Of a DNA stretch of 6,204 bases, positions 1 to 6,204 are shown in pieces. Every line of letters begins with the position of its first letter. Positions within the stretch are counted from its first letter, which is position 1. This DNA comes from Moraxellaceae bacterium (GTDB lineage Bacteria; Pseudomonadota; Gammaproteobacteria; Pseudomonadales; Moraxellaceae): assembly GCA_021156385.1 (NCBI GenBank), contig JAJNDL010000122.1:1-6204 (forward strand), read 5' to 3'. A program made the position numbers and the translations under genes. The notes below the pieces were generated by a model. The model was given only the letters and a program-made list of their open reading frames with translations. It was not told the DNA's origin and did no database searches.

Positions 1-509
1 CTGAAGAAGATGGTGGGCTCCGCCTCCATCTTGAACTTGCCCTCTTCGATGGGCTCGGGCACGCCAAGACCGACGGTCAGCTCGGTGCGACGATAATCGG
101 TCACCCAGTGGTGCCCCATCTCGGCACCTATGCCGAGGCGAAGGCGGTCGGTACCACCGATCTTCTCACCGGACACATGCCCGCCGAAGAGCCCGATGTA
201 GTAGCCGGTGCCGTTGTTCTGGCTGCCTTCCTCTTCATCTTCTTCCGACGCCAGCGGTTTGCGCCAACTGAGGTTGAAAGCCATGTGCTCGTTGTCCTGG
301 AAGCGTCCGCCGCGCAGCTGGAAATTTCCCCAGCGCGTCATGGTCTCGACGTTGACGTTGGCCATGTCACTGAACACACCGACACCAATATAGAAGTCGT
401 CAGGTTGCACGGCAGGCTTGGCGGGCGCCGATGCCGGCGGCTGCTCGGCATACGCGCATGCCGCACTTGCAGCGGCAACCAGGAAAAGGGTCTTGAAGAG
501 TCCGGACAT
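1..509 (-). CDS. Secreted, probable beta-barrel outer-membrane protein (3' end beyond window)
   Basis: This minus-strand frame is open from an ATG at 509 to the left edge, giving 169 complete codons, so the C-terminus is missing. Residues 1-21 form a Sec signal peptide: a short start with Lys6, a hydrophobic core, and an AYA site before Glu22. A Pro/Ala-rich linker (about 23-37) follows. The rest alternates polar and aromatic/hydrophobic residues with many glycines (YIGVGVF, GYYIGLFGGHV, LRLGIGAEMGHHW, ELTVGLGV), as expected of amphipathic beta strands in an outer-membrane barrel. An acidic stretch, SEEDEEEG at about 88-95, lies between two predicted strands and is probably a loop. Cys18 does not sit in a good lipobox. 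A weak GGGAA lies five bases before the ATG. The gene follows pdxB on the same strand after 150 bases, so read-through is possible but tight coupling is unlikely. I do not recognise a named family; barrel topology is inferred from composition. Confidence 0.75.
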   Translation of the reverse strand, partial: MSGLFKTLFLVAAASAACAYAEQPPASAPAKPAVQPDDFYIGVGVFSDMANVNVETMTRWGNFQLRGGRFQDNEHMAFNLSWRKPLASEEDEEEGSQNNGTGYYIGLFGGHVSGEKIGGTDRLRLGIGAEMGHHWVTDYRRTELTVGLGVPEPIEEGKFKMEAEPTIFF

Positions 510-534
510 GAAAGTTCCCGCGCCAGCGCCGCAG

Positions 535-564
535 ATGCCGTGGCCCGGCGGCATTGTTGTTTTT
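535..564 (+). terminator. Possible rho-independent terminator, plus-strand orientation
   Basis: A six-base stem (ATGCCG at 535-540, CGGCAT at 549-554, eight-base loop) is followed on the plus strand by a T-rich run, TTGTTGTTTTT, at 554-564. This has the form of an intrinsic terminator for rightward transcription. No plus-strand gene lies upstream in the window, so it could only stop antisense transcription into the pdxB 3' end. The stem is short and the T run is interrupted, so it may be chance. Confidence 0.25.
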
Positions 565-659
565 GTGGCAGTTCCGTGGACGAGCTGCACTTGAGCGCCC
601 GAGTTTAGGGAGCCTAGGAGCAAATATCCATAGCCGTTGCTGCGGCTCGGGAAAACGTC

Positions 660-1784
660 TCAGGCCAACCGGAAGCCCAGCGCGGCAAGCGTCTGCCGCA
701 GCGGATCTGAGCCGGGCAAGCGCGCACGCCAGGCCGTGAATTCGCGCCGTGGCGGGTAGTCGCGGCGCAGTGCATCGAAGGCCGCACCACGATCCGGCGC
801 CGACATGCTGTCACGCAACGCCTTGAGATCCCGCGGTATCGGGCAGGCCTGCCGAAGGATCGCCGCCAGGCGGGCTCCCGGATCCCCGGCCACCGGGAGC
901 TGCACTTCCAGGTCGGTGGCAGGCCACAGTCTGCCGGAGGTGGTCGTAGCTGACTGGCCAAAAAATTCGCAGAACGCCCGGTGGACCATCTCCGTACCCC
1001 GCCACTTCCCTTCCTGGCTGTAGCCGGCGACATGGGGGCTGCCCAGGGCCACGGCTACCAGCAGATCAGGCTGGATTCGGGGCTCGCCTTCCCAGACGTC
1101 CAGTACCGCCGTCAGGTCCCGACCGCTGTGAAGAGCGGCAAGCAAGGCGGCACCGTCCACGACTTCCCCGCGACAGGCATTGATGAGGACGGCTCCCGGA
1201 CAAAGCCCGGACAACACCCGGGCATCCGCCATTCGCCAGGTCGGATGGCTGCCTTCGCGGACCAGGGGTACATGGAAAGAGAGAATGTCGGCACGCTCCA
1301 CCAGTTCCGCAAAAGGCAACTGCTCGATATCCGGCTGGCAGACAAAAGGGTCGCAGCCAAGTACGCGGAAGCCCAGCGCGCGGGCCAAAGCCACGACCTG
1401 CCGGCCGGTATTGCCCAGCCCGACCACACCCAGGGTCCGCTGCCCCGGTTGCCATCCCTGCTCTGCCGCAAGGATGGCCAGGGCCGTGGCTACGTACTCC
1501 CCCACGGCCCGGGCATTGCACCCAGGAGCCGATGCCACGTGGATGCCGAGGCCGGCCATGGCCGGCAGATCGATGTGGTCCGTCCCGATGGTGGCCGTGC
1601 CCACGAACCGGACCGGCGTCCCTTCGAGCAGGTCCCGGTCCACCCGCGTCACCGATCGCACCAGCAGGGCATCGGCGGCCTGCAGGTCGCCGGCGGAGAT
1701 GGCCCTCCCCGGCAGACGCCGCACCTCGTGGGCCGCAAACAGCTCGGCCACCAGCGGCATATTTTCATCAGCAACGATTTGCAT
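660..1784 (-). CDS. pdxB: 4-phosphoerythronate dehydrogenase PdxB
   Basis: PdxB is a cytoplasmic enzyme of the DXP-dependent pyridoxal 5'-phosphate pathway. It oxidises 4-phospho-D-erythronate to 3-hydroxy-2-oxo-4-phosphobutanoate, the substrate of SerC. The protein belongs to the D-2-hydroxyacid dehydrogenase superfamily. The nucleotide-binding motif GLGNTG is at residues 122-127. The catalytic triad is visible as Arg205 (NACRGE), Glu234 (WEGEP) and His251 (SPHVAGYS), a constant three-residue offset from the E. coli enzyme as I recall it. The last 90 or so residues fit the PdxB dimerisation domain. Length is 374 residues against about 378 in E. coli. I chose the ATG at 1784 because it begins with the family N-terminus MQIVADENMP and has GAGG nine bases upstream. 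The frame continues to an ATG at 1886, but those 34 extra residues do not resemble a PdxB start. It is transcribed divergently from the TPR gene set. No key residue is missing. Confidence 0.96.
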   Translation of the reverse strand: MQIVADENMPLVAELFAAHEVRRLPGRAISAGDLQAADALLVRSVTRVDRDLLEGTPVRFVGTATIGTDHIDLPAMAGLGIHVASAPGCNARAVGEYVATALAILAAEQGWQPGQRTLGVVGLGNTGRQVVALARALGFRVLGCDPFVCQPDIEQLPFAELVERADILSFHVPLVREGSHPTWRMADARVLSGLCPGAVLINACRGEVVDGAALLAALHSGRDLTAVLDVWEGEPRIQPDLLVAVALGSPHVAGYSQEGKWRGTEMVHRAFCEFFGQSATTTSGRLWPATDLEVQLPVAGDPGARLAAILRQACPIPRDLKALRDSMSAPDRGAAFDALRRDYPPRREFTAWRARLPGSDPLRQTLAALGFRLA

Positions 1785-1997
1785 GGGGTCGGCCCTCGAA
1801 AATCTGGCGCACTTTGCCGCCCGCGGAAGGGGGTGGCAAGCCGGAACGCACACGAACTGCGCGCGATGCCGGGACGAACGGTTCATATACGGGAGTGAAC
1901 GGAAACAACAGCTCCGCGATTGGCCTTACCACTTCCTTATGAACTGGGCTGGCTGCCGCGGGGAAGGTCTCCGACAAAAGCGTTATAAATGTGTTAA

Positions 1998-2026
1998 CAG
2001 CATGAAATAGCTAACGCAACATGCTG
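1998..2026. repeat. Inverted repeat CAGCATG/CATGCTG
   Basis: A perfect seven-base inverted repeat, CAGCATG at 1998-2004 and CATGCTG at 2020-2026, is separated by 15 bases in the AT-richer part of the divergent intergenic region. It overlaps the left arm of the larger inverted repeat at 2012-2074, so both structures could not form fully at once in one strand. Its centre lies about 36 bases upstream of the -35 candidate at 2048, a reasonable place for a dimeric regulator site. Binding is inferred from symmetry only. Confidence 0.4.
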
Positions 2027-2074
2027 AAACTTCACTATTTCGAGACTTTGACGGCCGAATAGTGATGTGCGTTA
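2012..2074. repeat. Imperfect inverted repeat spanning the promoter
   Basis: The right arm is the continuous 19 bases 2056-2074. The left arm matches it in two blocks, TAACGCAACAT (2012-2022) and CACTATTTCG (2033-2042), each carrying one extra base relative to the right arm. Ten unpaired bases (2023-2032) lie between the blocks. The centre (2043-2055) contains the -35 candidate, and the right arm covers the promoter spacer and part of the -10. This could be an operator, a cruciform, or, if transcription starts further upstream, an RNA hairpin in the leader of the following gene. The pairing is directly visible; the role is inferred. Confidence 0.55.
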
Positions 2075-2076
2075 AT
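2048..2076 (+). promoter_or_regulatory. Candidate sigma70 promoter for the plus-strand gene set
   Basis: TTGACG at 2048-2053 matches the -35 consensus at five of six positions. A 17-base spacer leads to GTTAAT at 2071-2076, a four-of-six match to the -10. Transcription would start near 2083, leaving a leader of about 118 bases before the ATG at 2201. It is the best-spaced pair I found in the divergent region, and it lies inside the inverted repeat at 2012-2074, which suggests repression or activation at this site. Confidence 0.5.
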
Positions 2077-2200
2077 AGCCCGCGATCAAGGCGTATCCCA
2101 TTTGCCTCCGCCCGGTGTGACGAGCAGGCCCCAACCTGTCGATCCGCCGATACGAGAAGCTGCACGCCACAAATAAAAACAAGACGTGGACCAACAAATA

Positions 2201-2731
2201 ATGACTCGTGGACGTCTGCACGCCCTGGCTCTTCTCTTCACGCTCGCCAGCGCCCTCTTCCCCTTATTAGCTCCGGCAGCCGAAGCTCCGCTGCCCAAGG
2301 ATCTGCAGGGCCTGAAAGGCGAACTGCTGAATCTCAATCGCGACATCACCCAGCTGGAAAAAGAGCTCCTCTTCCCCAGCACCGAAACTGCCGTGGTGAT
2401 CGCGCTCGATTCCGGTGCCACGGTCAAGATCGTCGATGTGAAGCTGATCCTCGATGACAAGGACGTGGGCTACCACTTCTACAGCGACGCCGAACTTGCC
2501 GCACTGGCCAAGGGCGGCATGCAGCGCCTCTACTCCGGCAATCTCAGCAGCGGCTCGCACAGCCTGAAAGCCGTCTTCACCGTCCGCGATGCGGAAGGCA
2601 AGGAGTCGCAGCGCTTCGCCACCTACAACTTCACCAAGAGCGCGCAGCGCAAGGCCATCGAAGTCAAGGTCGCCGATACGTCAGGCGCTTCGCAGGGCAA
2701 CATCCGCTTCAGGGAGTGGGACAGCCAGTAA
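2201..2731 (+). CDS. Small secreted protein of a TPR envelope gene set, function unknown
   Basis: This 176-residue protein starts with a Sec signal peptide: Arg3 and Arg5, a hydrophobic core at about 7-26, and a probable AEA cleavage site near 29. Residues 33-57 are helical with a heptad-like Leu pattern (LQGLKGELLNLNRDITQLEKEL), a likely short coiled coil. Residues 62-128 look beta-rich (TAVVIALDSG, VDVKLILDDKDV, GSHSLKAVFTV) with the conserved-looking core YHFYSDAELAALAKGGMQRLYSGNL. The C-terminus ends in FREWDSQ. An in-frame GTG at 2186 would add five residues, but I prefer the ATG at 2201 for a better-placed signal peptide; a weak GGA lies ten bases upstream of it. It is first in the plus-strand run, 54 bases before the next gene. 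I recall similar proteins next to TPR genes in other gammaproteobacteria, sometimes labelled as dihydrolipoamide acetyltransferases or AraC regulators. No such domain is visible here, and I assign no function. Confidence 0.8.
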   Translation: MTRGRLHALALLFTLASALFPLLAPAAEAPLPKDLQGLKGELLNLNRDITQLEKELLFPSTETAVVIALDSGATVKIVDVKLILDDKDVGYHFYSDAELAALAKGGMQRLYSGNLSSGSHSLKAVFTVRDAEGKESQRFATYNFTKSAQRKAIEVKVADTSGASQGNIRFREWDSQ

Positions 2732-2785
2732 AGCCCCAGTCGTCGACCGCCATCAACCACGCACAGTGCCGTTCAGGATAGGCCC

Positions 2786-4726
2786 ATGAAGAAAACCTTC
2801 CGCTTTCGACACGCCGGACGACTCCTGGCGTTAGCGATCGCCACGGTCAGCCTTTCCGCGGTGGGGTCGGCTGCCGACCTGCGCCAGCGCTTGAACGTGC
2901 GTCAGGATGCCAGCGAGGTGGTCCTCGGCGAGACGATGAACGACTTCTACCTGGGCAACAACTTTGCCGCCATGAATACCCTGCTGGTGGCAAAGGCCAT
3001 GGGCCGCCTCAACGAACAGGTAACGACGGCGGAGCTGCTGCTTGGCGACCTCTATACGGCGTTCGGCATGCCGGATGAAGCCAACAATGTCTTCGCCTAC
3101 CTCGGCACGCGCGACATGCGTACCCAGACCCGCAACGAGACCGTATTCCGCCAGGGCCGCCTGCAGTACCGGCAGGGCAATTACTTCGACGCCGAGCGCA
3201 TCCTCAATACGCCGCTCGACTCGCAGATGAGCGAGCTGGAAACCCAGCGTCGCGTCATGCTCGCCAACGTGCTCATGACTCGTAATGCCTTCAACGAAGC
3301 GCGCGCCGCACTGAGCCCCATTCCCCTCGACAATCCGCTGGGCGCTTATGCCACCTATAACAGCGGCGTCTCGCATCTGCGCGCCAACCATGCGCCGGAA
3401 GGAAAGCAACTTCTCGAACAGGTCATGAATCTGCCGGTGAGCGACGCTCCCGAGACGAATGCACTGAAAGACCGCGCCGCACTCGCGCTGGGCTACGACT
3501 ACCTGCAGCTGCAACAGCCCGAAAAAGCCCGCGATGCCCTGGTGAACGTGCGCCTCAAGGGCCCCTTCAGCAACAACGCCATGCTGGCGCTGGGCTGGGC
3601 CAACTACGAACGCAAGGACTACAAGCGCGCCCTCGCCTACTGGCTGGAGCTGCTTACCCGCAACTCCGCCGACCCCTTCGTGCAGGAAGCCCTTCTGCTG
3701 GCGCCGCGCGCCTATGAAGCACTGCAGGCAAACCAGCAGGCTCTCTACGGCTACAAGCTTGCTGCCGCCACACTGACCGGCCAGCTCGAGGTGCTCGAGA
3801 AGCTCGAAACCGATATCAACTCGCCTGGCTGGCTCGACCAGCTGGGCACCTCGGCCAGCACCAACCGATTCGGCGACCCGATGGCCGTGCCCGACAGCAT
3901 CACACCCAGCGATCCGGTGGCCGGCGCACAACTCTACGGACTTTTCGTCAGCCACCCCTTTAACGAAGCCTATCAGCAGTACGAACAGCTGAAGCGCCTG
4001 CGCAACGTTCTTGACCAGCGTAGCCGTGACCTGCGTGCGCTGCGCGATGCAGCCGGCTTCATGCGCCAGCGCCAGGCGCAACTGCCCGCCCTTGCCACCC
4101 GCGCCACCAGCATGCAGCAGCGCCTGACGCAGGTGGCGGAGCGCTTCCCCATCCTCGACAAGCGCGCCCGCCAGGCAGCACGCCTCGGCACCGGCAAACC
4201 GACCGGCGCTGTCAGCCTCAAGACCATGGAGCAACAGTTCAAGCTCCAGCAGATCGAGACGAAACTCTCCAAGCAGCCCGACACCGCTGCCGCGCGTGCA
4301 TTGCGCGACCGGCTGCGCGTCATGAAGGGGCTGATCATGATGGAAAACGCCAGTAATGCCCCGGTTTCCGAGGAACAGGTCTACGCCGACCTTAACCAGG
4401 CCGACCGTCAGCTGCGTCTCCTGCAACTGCGCATGGAGGCCGTACAGAACCTGCTGGCCGACAACCAGAAGATTGCCGGTACCGACAACCAGGAAAAGAT
4501 CAGTGCCATGGAAAATCGCGTGCAGGCGGGCTACCAGGCCGTCGACCGGGCGCTGGAAGAATACCGCCTCTATCTGAACCAGCTGGCCTTCAACCAGGTG
4601 GAGGACAGCCGCAACCGCATCAACAGCGACATTGCCGAAGCCCATCTCAGCATTGCCCGGCTCCAGGATGCTTCATTGCTCCGCGATGATCGCCAGGCCG
4701 CTCTTCCCGAGAAGACCTTGCCATGA
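2786..4726 (+). CDS. Exported helical-repeat (TPR-like) and coiled-coil protein
   Basis: The 646-residue protein starts at an ATG with AGGA seven bases upstream. Residues 1-30 are a Sec signal peptide (KKTFRFRHAGR, hydrophobic core, probable cleavage after SAA), with no lipobox Cys. Residues about 45-330 hold degenerate TPR-like helix pairs, for example AELLLGDLYTAFGMPDEANNVF (82-103), VFRQGRLQYRQGNYFDAERIL (120-140), RVMLANVLMTRNAFNEARAAL (156-176) and AMLALGWANYERKDYKRALAYW (265-286). A less regular Pro/Ser-rich segment lies at 346-378. The remainder is long charged helix, probably coiled coil, at about 390-460 and 530-630. No transmembrane helix follows the signal, so a periplasmic location is likely. 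Its TGA overlaps the next ATG (ATGA, 4723-4726), which implies translational coupling with the TPR lipoprotein. It is probably a scaffold or adaptor in a periplasmic complex. I do not recognise a named gene. Confidence 0.88.
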   Translation: MKKTFRFRHAGRLLALAIATVSLSAVGSAADLRQRLNVRQDASEVVLGETMNDFYLGNNFAAMNTLLVAKAMGRLNEQVTTAELLLGDLYTAFGMPDEANNVFAYLGTRDMRTQTRNETVFRQGRLQYRQGNYFDAERILNTPLDSQMSELETQRRVMLANVLMTRNAFNEARAALSPIPLDNPLGAYATYNSGVSHLRANHAPEGKQLLEQVMNLPVSDAPETNALKDRAALALGYDYLQLQQPEKARDALVNVRLKGPFSNNAMLALGWANYERKDYKRALAYWLELLTRNSADPFVQEALLLAPRAYEALQANQQALYGYKLAAATLTGQLEVLEKLETDINSPGWLDQLGTSASTNRFGDPMAVPDSITPSDPVAGAQLYGLFVSHPFNEAYQQYEQLKRLRNVLDQRSRDLRALRDAAGFMRQRQAQLPALATRATSMQQRLTQVAERFPILDKRARQAARLGTGKPTGAVSLKTMEQQFKLQQIETKLSKQPDTAAARALRDRLRVMKGLIMMENASNAPVSEEQVYADLNQADRQLRLLQLRMEAVQNLLADNQKIAGTDNQEKISAMENRVQAGYQAVDRALEEYRLYLNQLAFNQVEDSRNRINSDIAEAHLSIARLQDASLLRDDRQAALPEKTLP

Positions 4727-5346
4727 AATCACGCTCGTTTCCCGATACCCGACTGAGTCCCCTCGCACTGGCCATCGTCCTCTTGGCCGGTTGCGCCAGT
4801 GCACCGCCTCCTGCCAAGCCGACAACGCCGGTAAACCGCTTCTCCGGCACGCTCGCCGACCTCGAAAACCGCGAGATCGAGATCAAGCAGGAGCAGGTGC
4901 TGCCGCAGACAGCCGAAGAGGTGCTGGCCAACTACCAGACTGCGCTGAAGCTGTTCCGCGACCCCACTGCGCGCCTCGACACGCTGAAGCGCATGGCCGA
5001 CCTCACCATGGAATCGTCGCAGGCGCGCGATGCGGAGCGCGCCGGCCGCGACGAGACCAGCGAGAAAGCACGACTCGAAGCTGCCCAGCACGACAACTAC
5101 ATGCAGGGCATCGACAAGCAGCCGGGCAAGGACAAGAGCACCGCCACGGCCAAGCAGACGCGTGAGCACCAGGCGCAGCTCGACGTGAACTACGCAGAAG
5201 CAGTGCAGCTTTATTCGGCGGTGCTCAAGAACGCACAGACGCCGGCCGAGCGCGCCGACGCCTATTACAACCTCGCCAAGGCCTACGACATGAACGGCCA
5301 GCGCGCGGAGTCGGTGGACACCCTGCGGCAGCTGATCTCCCAGTAA
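4723..5346 (+). CDS. TPR outer-membrane lipoprotein, N-terminal part (frame broken at 5344-5346)
   Basis: The frame encodes 207 residues before a TAA. Residues 1-24 are a lipoprotein signal with lipobox LAGC and acylated Cys24. Ala at +2 gives no inner-membrane retention signal, so outer-membrane anchoring is expected. A Pro-rich linker (28-37) leads to a charged helical region (about 43-160) containing a Lys/Asp/Gln-rich low-complexity patch (130-152). A TPR follows at about 176-207 (ADAYYNLAKAYDMNGQRAESVDTLRQLISQ). The stop falls after TPR position 30, before the repeat is finished. TPR-rich sequence continues immediately in the +1 frame, so this is most likely the front of a longer gene and not a complete protein. 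A weak GAGAAG lies upstream of the start, and the ATG overlaps the stop of the preceding gene. If the break is real, the product would be a truncated lipoprotein with one TPR. Confidence 0.82.
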   Translation: MKSRSFPDTRLSPLALAIVLLAGCASAPPPAKPTTPVNRFSGTLADLENREIEIKQEQVLPQTAEEVLANYQTALKLFRDPTARLDTLKRMADLTMESSQARDAERAGRDETSEKARLEAAQHDNYMQGIDKQPGKDKSTATAKQTREHQAQLDVNYAEAVQLYSAVLKNAQTPAERADAYYNLAKAYDMNGQRAESVDTLRQLISQ

Positions 5347-6204
5347 CCAGGCGCTCTACAAGCAGGGCTGGGCACTTTACAAGGCCTCCGACTACGAGGC
5401 ATCGCAACCAATATTCTTCCAGGTGCTGGAGGAACTGGAGCCCAAGGTCAAGAGTATCGACCCCAAGGCCCGCGAAAATGCGAAGCGCCTGCGCGACGAC
5501 ACGTACAACATCATCAGCCTGGGCTTCATACAGCAGGATGGCGCCAAGGCTGTCGAGCAGTACTTCAAGAAGGTCGGCCCGAAGAATTACGAGACCGAAG
5601 TCTATATGCAGCTCGGCAAGGCTTACCTCGGCAAACGCCTGTTCCGTAACGCCGCTGACAGCTTTGACTTCTTCGTGGCGAAGTATCCGTTCAATGCCCG
5701 CGCACCAGAGTTCAGCTCCGCGGCCATCAAGGCCTATCAGGATGGCGGCTTCCCGTCAGAAGTCCTGCCTGCCAAGGAAAAGTTCGTGCAGCGCTACAAC
5801 CGCCAGAGCGAGTTCTGGGCGAAGGCGGATGAGAGCACGCGTGAGAACCTCCTGCCCTTCCTGCAGTCGCATGTCATGGATCTCGCCAAGCACTGGCACG
5901 CCAATGCGCAGCAGAGCAAGAAGGACGAAGACTATCTCAAGGCCGCGAAGTGGTATCGCGAATACCTGACGCTGAATCCGCCCGAGCTGGAAGCCGTCAC
6001 CATCAACCAGCTGCTCGCCGAAGCACTGTTCGCCGCCAAGCAGTTCGACGACGCCATCGTCGAATTCGAGAAGACGGCCTACGGCTACCAGCGCAATCCG
6101 CGCGCCAACGAAGCCGCCTACTTTGCCCTGCTCGCCTATAACGAGCAGGAACAGGCCGGCCTCAAGGGCACGCAGGAAGAGCAGGATGCATGGTGGGCGC
6201 GTCG
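5345..6204 (+). pseudogene. Continuation of the TPR lipoprotein in the +1 frame (start lost, 3' end beyond window)
   Basis: From 5345 the +1 frame is open to the right edge (286 complete codons). It encodes clear TPR-like units: NQALYKQGWALYKASDYEASQPIFFQVL directly at the junction, VYMQLGKAYLGKRLFRNAADSFDFFVAKYP at about 87-115, YLKAAKWYREYLTLNP at about 197-212, and INQLLAEALFAAKQFDDAIVEFEKTA at about 220-245. The frame is closed upstream by TGA at 5333-5335. There is no ATG before 5606, which lies inside a TPR helix, and the GTG at 5423 has no convincing ribosome binding site. I therefore read it as the displaced remainder of the lipoprotein gene at 4723. The cause may be a true indel, a deletion of 3n+2 bases, or a sequencing or assembly error. 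Downstream expression from an internal start is possible but would begin mid-repeat. Composition and codon use look like those of the upstream part. Confidence 0.72.

Noticed and set aside
108..608. Plus-strand open frame of 166 codons at the left end
   Set aside because: It is the shadow of the minus-strand outer-membrane protein, which has a proper signal peptide and beta-strand pattern; this frame has neither.
1785..1886. N-terminal extension of PdxB to the ATG at 1886
   Set aside because: The 34 added residues are Arg/Cys/Pro-rich, and PdxB proteins start at the MQIVADENMP-like sequence, where a GAGG is suitably placed.
981..1898. Plus-strand open frames opposite pdxB (also 1180-2010 and 1532-1942)
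   Set aside because: They are antisense to a well-supported pdxB, and their translations are low-complexity Arg/Pro/Gly-rich without recognisable motifs.
1884..1913. Possible pdxB promoter on the minus strand (TATATG as -10, complement of 1884-1889)
   Set aside because: No acceptable -35 element lies at 16-18 bases upstream; CTGTTG is too weak a match to call.
2092..2154. Inverted repeat CGTATC/GATACG in the leader before 2201
   Set aside because: It has only six bases per arm with a spacer of about 50 bases and no extension; chance is likely.
2831..4645. Long minus-strand open frame of about 604 codons opposite the 646-residue protein
   Set aside because: It lies fully antisense to a gene with a signal peptide, a good ribosome binding site and TPR-like repeats. 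Its translation shows no coherent domain, and long antisense frames are common opposite GC-rich genes.
5333..5346. Programmed +1 frameshift joining the two TPR frames
   Set aside because: The shared window TCTCCCAG has no slippery sequence of the prfB kind, no Shine-Dalgarno-like stimulator was seen just upstream, and the joined product would have a shortened TPR.
5478..5969. Plus-strand open frame of 163 codons within the right-hand TPR region
   Set aside because: It is Ser/Arg/Thr-rich with no structure and is out of frame with the clear TPR coding sequence running from 5345.

Overview
The window looks like a chromosomal segment of a GC-rich gammaproteobacterium. The main clue is a complete pdxB, because the DXP-dependent vitamin B6 route through 4-phosphoerythronate is largely a gammaproteobacterial trait. 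The envelope proteins with Sec and lipoprotein signals show a Gram-negative cell. I see no tRNA, rRNA, CRISPR array, transposase or insertion sequence, so this reads as core or lineage-specific chromosome rather than a mobile island.

Layout. The left part is on the minus strand: pdxB (660-1784) is followed, 150 bases downstream, by a secreted, probably beta-barrel outer-membrane protein (1-509) that runs off the left edge. A divergent intergenic region (1785-2200) separates these from a plus-strand run. It holds a good sigma70-type promoter candidate (2048-2076) embedded in an imperfect inverted repeat (2012-2074), which overlaps a second, shorter inverted repeat (1998-2026). The plus-strand run is a small secreted protein (2201-2731), a 646-residue exported helical-repeat/coiled-coil protein (2786-4726), and a TPR lipoprotein (from 4723) whose start overlaps the previous stop as ATGA.

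The lipoprotein gene appears broken. Its frame stops at 5344-5346 in the middle of a TPR array. Clear TPR-rich sequence of the same kind resumes at once in the +1 frame (5345 to the right edge) with no start codon or ribosome binding site. TPR helix spacing suggests that at least about four residues, and possibly a whole repeat, are missing at the junction.

How the genes work together. The three plus-strand proteins are all predicted to leave the cytoplasm: two Sec-exported proteins and one outer-membrane lipoprotein. Their packing suggests a co-transcribed periplasmic scaffold made mostly of TPR and coiled-coil modules. From recollection of similar gammaproteobacterial gene neighbourhoods, which I could not check here, such sets often sit beside ExbB/ExbD/TonB-like energy-transduction genes. 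Any such genes would lie past the right edge. The function of the set is not known to me.
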